Origin: Plastoroseomonas hellenica
GTDB taxonomy: Bacteria > Pseudomonadota > Alphaproteobacteria > Acetobacterales > Acetobacteraceae
Direction: 5' to 3'
Assembly (NCBI RefSeq): GCF_018129085.1
Contig: NZ_JAAGBB010000008.1
Location: 1-64,000, forward strand
DNA length: 64,000 bases
Shown here: piece by piece, positions 60,919 to 64,000 of the stretch
Layout: the number at the start of each line of letters is the position of its first letter
Numbering within the stretch: the first letter of the stretch is position 1
The notes under the pieces: generated by a model
Told to the model about the DNA's origin: nothing
What the model saw: only the letters and a program-made list of their open reading frames with translations
Databases searched by the model: none
Position numbers and translations under genes: made by a program

Positions 60919-61563
60919 TCAGCCCGCCGCCGCCATCGCCTCGCTTGCCAGCAGGTCGCGCCAGCCGCTTTCGATATGCGCGACCATCGCATCGACGGCG
61001 GCCTCCATGTCACCGGCCTCGACCAGGCGCAGGAAGCGTTCATGCTCGTCGATGTGCTTCAGGCGCCGCCCACCCCGTTCCTGGTCGATGAACGGGTATT
61101 TGGCCCAGAGCACCCGGATGAACTGCAGCGTCTGCGGCCGGTCGGCGAGCTCATAGAGGCGGAAGTGAAAGCGGTAGTTCTCGGTCCGGCTCGCCAGCCG
61201 TGTCCCGCCGTCGGCCAGTGCCGCGATGACGGCCTGGCTTTCTCGCAGCCCTGTGAGAGTCGCGCGGTTCATGCGGGCCAGCGCACGCGCGGTCAGATCG
61301 CCTTCCAGCTTGAGGCGCAGTTCGAAGATCTCGCGCGATTCGTGCAGCCGCACCGGAGGCACGATCAGGCCCTTATGGGGCACACTCTCGACGAATCCCT
61401 CGGCGCCCAGCATGTGCAGGGCCTCGCGCACCGGCGTGATCGAGACCTCCAGATCTTGCGCGATGTCGAACTGCTTGAGCTTGGTTCCACGTGGATAGGC
61501 GCCGGAGAGGATGCGCTCGCGGATGATCTCGGCGACCTGGTCCTGCTTGGTTTTGAACGCCAT
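60919..61563 (-). CDS. GntR-family regulator (FadR/FCD type)
   Basis: A 214-residue regulator. Residues 5-75 are the GntR winged helix (QDQVAEIIRERILSGAYPRG, TKLKQFDIAQDLEVSITPVREALHML) and the rest is an FCD effector domain (FELRLKLEGDLTARALARM, NYRFHFRLYELADRPQTLQF, DEHERFLRLVEAGDMEAAVD). FCD regulators bind organic acids, often with a metal held by Asp and His residues. It lies between the importer operon and the divergent CoA-transferase genes and probably represses both. Confidence 0.92.
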   Translation of the reverse strand: MAFKTKQDQVAEIIRERILSGAYPRGTKLKQFDIAQDLEVSITPVREALHMLGAEGFVESVPHKGLIVPPVRLHESREIFELRLKLEGDLTARALARMNRATLTGLRESQAVIAALADGGTRLASRTENYRFHFRLYELADRPQTLQFIRVLWAKYPFIDQERGGRRLKHIDEHERFLRLVEAGDMEAAVDAMVAHIESGWRDLLASEAMAAAG

Positions 61564-61654
61564 CCCTCGGGTCTCTCAGACGAGCTGCACGGCCGCCGCG
61601 GCAGCGCCGCCACTGCCGGCCAGTCGCAGGATGCGACAACGCGCCTCCTCCTGC

Positions 61655-61690
61655 GATATTTTTATGCACTGCACAATATAAATTATACCG
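61655..61690. promoter_or_regulatory. AT-rich promoter/operator in the gntR/CoA-transferase spacer
   Basis: In 61655-61690 the DNA changes to AT-rich (GATATTTTTATGC, then AATATAAATTATA), the only such stretch nearby. TGCACTGCA (61665-61673) is a near-palindrome. AATATAAATT at 61675-61684 repeats, inverted, in front of the importer operon. Divergent promoters for gntR and the CoA-transferases are expected here. Confidence 0.5.
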
Positions 61691-61751
61691 CCCGCGGCGA
61701 TGGCGGGCTGCGCCCCCACCCAAGACACAGCCAAACCTCAGGAGGCCAGAC

Positions 61752-62894
61752 GTGACCGAAGGGTTCCGCCCCTATGCCGGCATCCGTATCCTCGACATGA
61801 CGCATGAGCTCGGACGCTACGCCACACGGCTGTTCGCCGATCTCGGCGCGGAGGTGCTGCGGGTCGAGCCGCCCGGCGGCCTGCCGGATCGGGAACGCGA
61901 TACAGCCGCGGTGCCGGGCGGCGCGGAGGCTTTCGCCTTCTACAACGCCAGCAAGAAGAGCATCGTCCTCGACCTCTCGGGCAATGCCGGGCGGGCCGCC
62001 CTGGCCGACTTGGCGCGGGACGCGCAGGTGGTGGTGCTGGAGCGCGGCGGGCCCATCGGCGCCGATGACATCGCCTGGCTGCGTGGGCTGAATCCGGCCT
62101 CGGTCATCACTTACATCTCGCCCTACGGGCTCGGTGGGCCGCTGGCGGATGCGCCGGCCTCCGATCTCACGCTGCAGGCGGCCGGCGGCATCGCCTGGAT
62201 GACCGGGCGCGGCGGCGAGCCGCCGCTGCGCCTGCCCGGCCAGCAGGCGGCGATGGTGGTCTCGGTTTATGCCGCGGTCGCGACCGCTGTCTCGCTGCTC
62301 GATGCCGAGGCACGCGGGCGTGGCCACATCCTCGACGTCTCCGCGCAGGAAGCGATCGCGCATTCGCTGCAGAACGCAATCCAGGTCTGGGACCTGGAGC
62401 GGCGCATCTCCCATCGTGCCGGCGAGGGCACACGCGACGCCAGCGAGAACATCTATGAATGCCGCGACGGCCATGTCTTTTTGGCCTCACCGCCCACCAC
62501 AGGCGTGTCCTGGAAATCGCTGGTGGCCTGGATGCGTGAATGTGGCCATCCCTCCGCCGAGGCCTTCGCGGACGAGAAGTGGCTGGACCGCAAGTACCGC
62601 TCGCGCCCGGAAGCCCGCGCTGAGTTCCAGCCACTCTTCGAAGCCTTCACCCGTGGCTTCACCAAACAGGAGCTGGTGGAGAATGCACTGAAGCGGCGCA
62701 TCGTCATGTCGCAGGTGAGCCGCGTGCGCGACGTGCTGGATGACCGGCAGCTTGCCCACCGCGACTACTTTGTGCGGATGGGTGAGGGCGGCGCCCGCTT
62801 TCCAGGCGCTCCGTACAAACTCTCCGAACCGGTCTGGCGCGTCGCGCCGGCGCCGGCACTCGGCGAGCACAACGCGCTGTTGGCGCGACCCTGA
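61752..62894 (+). CDS. CaiB/BaiF-type CoA-transferase (catalytic Asp not seen)
   Basis: A 380-residue class III CoA-transferase. It begins GIRILDMTHELGRYATRLFADLGAEVLRVEPPGG, continues with YNASKKSIVLDLSGNAGRAAL, and has SDLTLQAAGGIAWMTG and GRGHILDVS. The residue corresponding to the catalytic Asp (formyl-CoA transferase D169 in a GDS-like loop) appears to be lost: the loop reads RLPGQQAAM. It may be a non-catalytic partner of the next protein, which keeps the Asp. CAGGAGGCC precedes the start. The two genes are 20 bases apart. Confidence 0.88.
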   Translation: MTEGFRPYAGIRILDMTHELGRYATRLFADLGAEVLRVEPPGGLPDRERDTAAVPGGAEAFAFYNASKKSIVLDLSGNAGRAALADLARDAQVVVLERGGPIGADDIAWLRGLNPASVITYISPYGLGGPLADAPASDLTLQAAGGIAWMTGRGGEPPLRLPGQQAAMVVSVYAAVATAVSLLDAEARGRGHILDVSAQEAIAHSLQNAIQVWDLERRISHRAGEGTRDASENIYECRDGHVFLASPPTTGVSWKSLVAWMRECGHPSAEAFADEKWLDRKYRSRPEARAEFQPLFEAFTRGFTKQELVENALKRRIVMSQVSRVRDVLDDRQLAHRDYFVRMGEGGARFPGAPYKLSEPVWRVAPAPALGEHNALLARP

Positions 62895-62914
62895 TCGGAC
62901 AGGAGGTATCATCA

Positions 62915-64000
62915 TGCGGCCCGATTTCCTGAGCGGCATCCGCTTCACCGACCTGACCTGGGCAGGCGCCGGTCCCTTCGGCACCAAGGTCTTCTCCGAT
63001 TTCGGCGCCGAGGTGCTGAAGATCGAGAGCATGTCGCGCCCCGATCCGGTGCGCCGCGGCGGCCCCTTCAAGGACGGCATCGCCGGCACCAACCGCAGCG
63101 GCTACTTCGCATCCCGCAACACCGGCAAGCACAGCGTCGCGCTCGACCTGAAGAGTCCGGAAGGGCGCGCTATCGCGTTGCGGCTGATCGCGCAATCCGA
63201 TGTGGTGAGCAACAACTTCGGGCCGGGAGCCATGGAGAGGCTCGGCCTGACCTATGACGAGGTCCGCGCGGTCAAGCCTGACATCATCTATCTCTCGATG
63301 CCGATGTATGGAGAGGATGGGCCGCTCTCGACCCTGCTCGGCGTCGGCATGACCATCGCGGCGGTCACCGGCATGATGTGGATGACTGGCTATGGCGGGC
63401 AGGAGAAGCCGCTGGGGCCCGGCACTCATTACCCGGATCACGCCGCCAACCCCTATCACGCGGCCTTTGCCGTGCTCGCCGCGCTGCGTCACCGGCGTCA
63501 CACCGGCCGGGGCATGAAGATTGACCTCAGCCAGGTGGAATCGACCGCGAACTTCGTCGGCACCTCGATTCTGGAAGCCTCGATGCGGGACGCGGAGCCA
63601 GAGCATCCGGGCAATCGCTCCCGCCGCGACGCACCGCACAACATCTTCCGCTGCGCCGGCGACGATGCCTGGTGCGCGGTCGCTGTGGAGAGCGATGCGG
63701 AATGGCTGGCGCTGGCCGCGGCGATCGGACGCCAGGATCTGGCGGGGCGGCCGGATCTGCGCAGCGCTGGCGGCCGCCTTGCCGCCATGGCGGAGCTGGA
63801 AGCGGCAGTCGGCGCCTGGACCGCTGGCCGCGGCGCGGTCGAGGCGGCATCCGCGTTGCAGATGGCGGGGGTCCCCGCCGCCCGTGTCGCCTCCGCCCGC
63901 GACCTGGTGGAGGAGGATCAGCAGCTCGCGGCACGGGACTACTGGCAGCAGCTCGACCATCCAGAGGTGGGGCCGTCACTCTTCACCTCACCGCCCTTTC
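62915..64000 (+). CDS. CaiB/BaiF-type CoA-transferase (3' cut by the window end)
   Basis: The first 362 residues are present; AGGAGGT precedes ATG 62915. It starts MRPDFLSGIRFTDLTWAGAG and PFGTKVFSDFGAEVLKIES, then YFASRNTGKHSVALDLKSPE and NNFGPGAMERLGLTYDEV, all standard for the family. The loop THYPDHAANPYHAAFAVLAAL keeps the catalytic Asp (in PDHAAN), and GRGMKIDLSQVES follows. It transfers CoA between an acyl-CoA and an organic acid. With the partner gene upstream and the importer it suggests uptake and CoA activation of one substrate. Confidence 0.9.

Noticed and set aside
1-64000. CRISPR arrays, rRNA or tRNA genes
   Set aside because: No regularly spaced repeats, no rRNA-like sequence and no tRNA cloverleaf or T-loop (GGTTCRA) context could be supported by reading.

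Overview
The window is very GC-rich DNA with alphaproteobacterial gene content. A CtrA-type regulator tail, a MucR-type protein, GcrA-like remains, a RepA_C-type initiator, Xre-RES toxin-antitoxin genes, two Ku genes and several tripartite-tricarboxylate (TctC-type) binding proteins together suggest an Acetobacteraceae-like organism (Roseomonas, Belnapia and relatives); this placement is inference. The iteron-flanked rep-parA-parB block indicates that the window lies on a plasmid or chromid, or on a chromosome that has absorbed one.

Layout. 1-1.6 kb: end of a CtrA-like response regulator with a strong terminator, a small hypothetical gene and an Xre-type regulator. 1.9-6.8 kb: replication and partition module (hypothetical gene, five iterons, repA, parA, a perfect 24-bp palindrome, parB, two more iterons). 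7-13.4 kb: accessory stabilisation region with an IS427-group insertion sequence, an Xre-RES system, a 31-nt perfect hairpin, ParDE and a three-gene cassette (tyrosine recombinase, YubB-like protein, ScpA-like kleisin). 13.6-19.9 kb: two convergent Ku genes, a potassium channel with a zinc-ribbon tail, a two-pore-type membrane protein and decayed genes. 20.2-24.3 kb: divergent cyclic-di-GMP enzymes. 24.4-30.4 kb: spore-coat-U and IS remnants, then a DJ-1/SDR/DUF2721/aldehyde dehydrogenase operon with a divergent LysR regulator, and a collapsed second copy of the recombinase/YubB/ScpA cassette. 30.4-40.1 kb: lipoprotein, a cNMP-domain thioredoxin-reductase-like flavoprotein, a frameshifted isoaspartate methyltransferase, an HD-GYP sensor, a chimeric MucR gene, a desaturase and a dnaE2 scrap. 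40.4-45.7 kb: SbcD/SbcC-like nuclease and ATPase pair. 45.9-52.1 kb: iclR-enolase-TctC-acyl-CoA synthetase-acyl-CoA dehydrogenase operon. 52.4-55.2 kb: serine-recombinase and dnaE2 3' remnants joined at one point, a solo TctC gene, a DUF3489-like gene and brnT remains. 55.3-64 kb: dipeptide/nickel-type ABC importer (fused double ATPase, two permeases, binding protein), a GntR regulator and two CaiB/BaiF CoA-transferases, the second cut by the window end.

How the parts fit: the left half keeps the replicon (replication, partition, addiction, possible dimer resolution) and carries repair and second-messenger genes. The right half consists of substrate-responsive catabolic operons that pair an uptake system with acyl-CoA chemistry and a local repressor. 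Many gene scraps (GcrA, alpha/beta hydrolase, MFS, SCPU, ModA-like, dnaE2, brnT, serine recombinase) mark repeated insertion and deletion. The least explained elements are the recombinase/YubB/ScpA cassette with its decayed second copy, and the gene-start segment shared by a small ORF at 13.1 kb and the MucR chimera at 38.1 kb.
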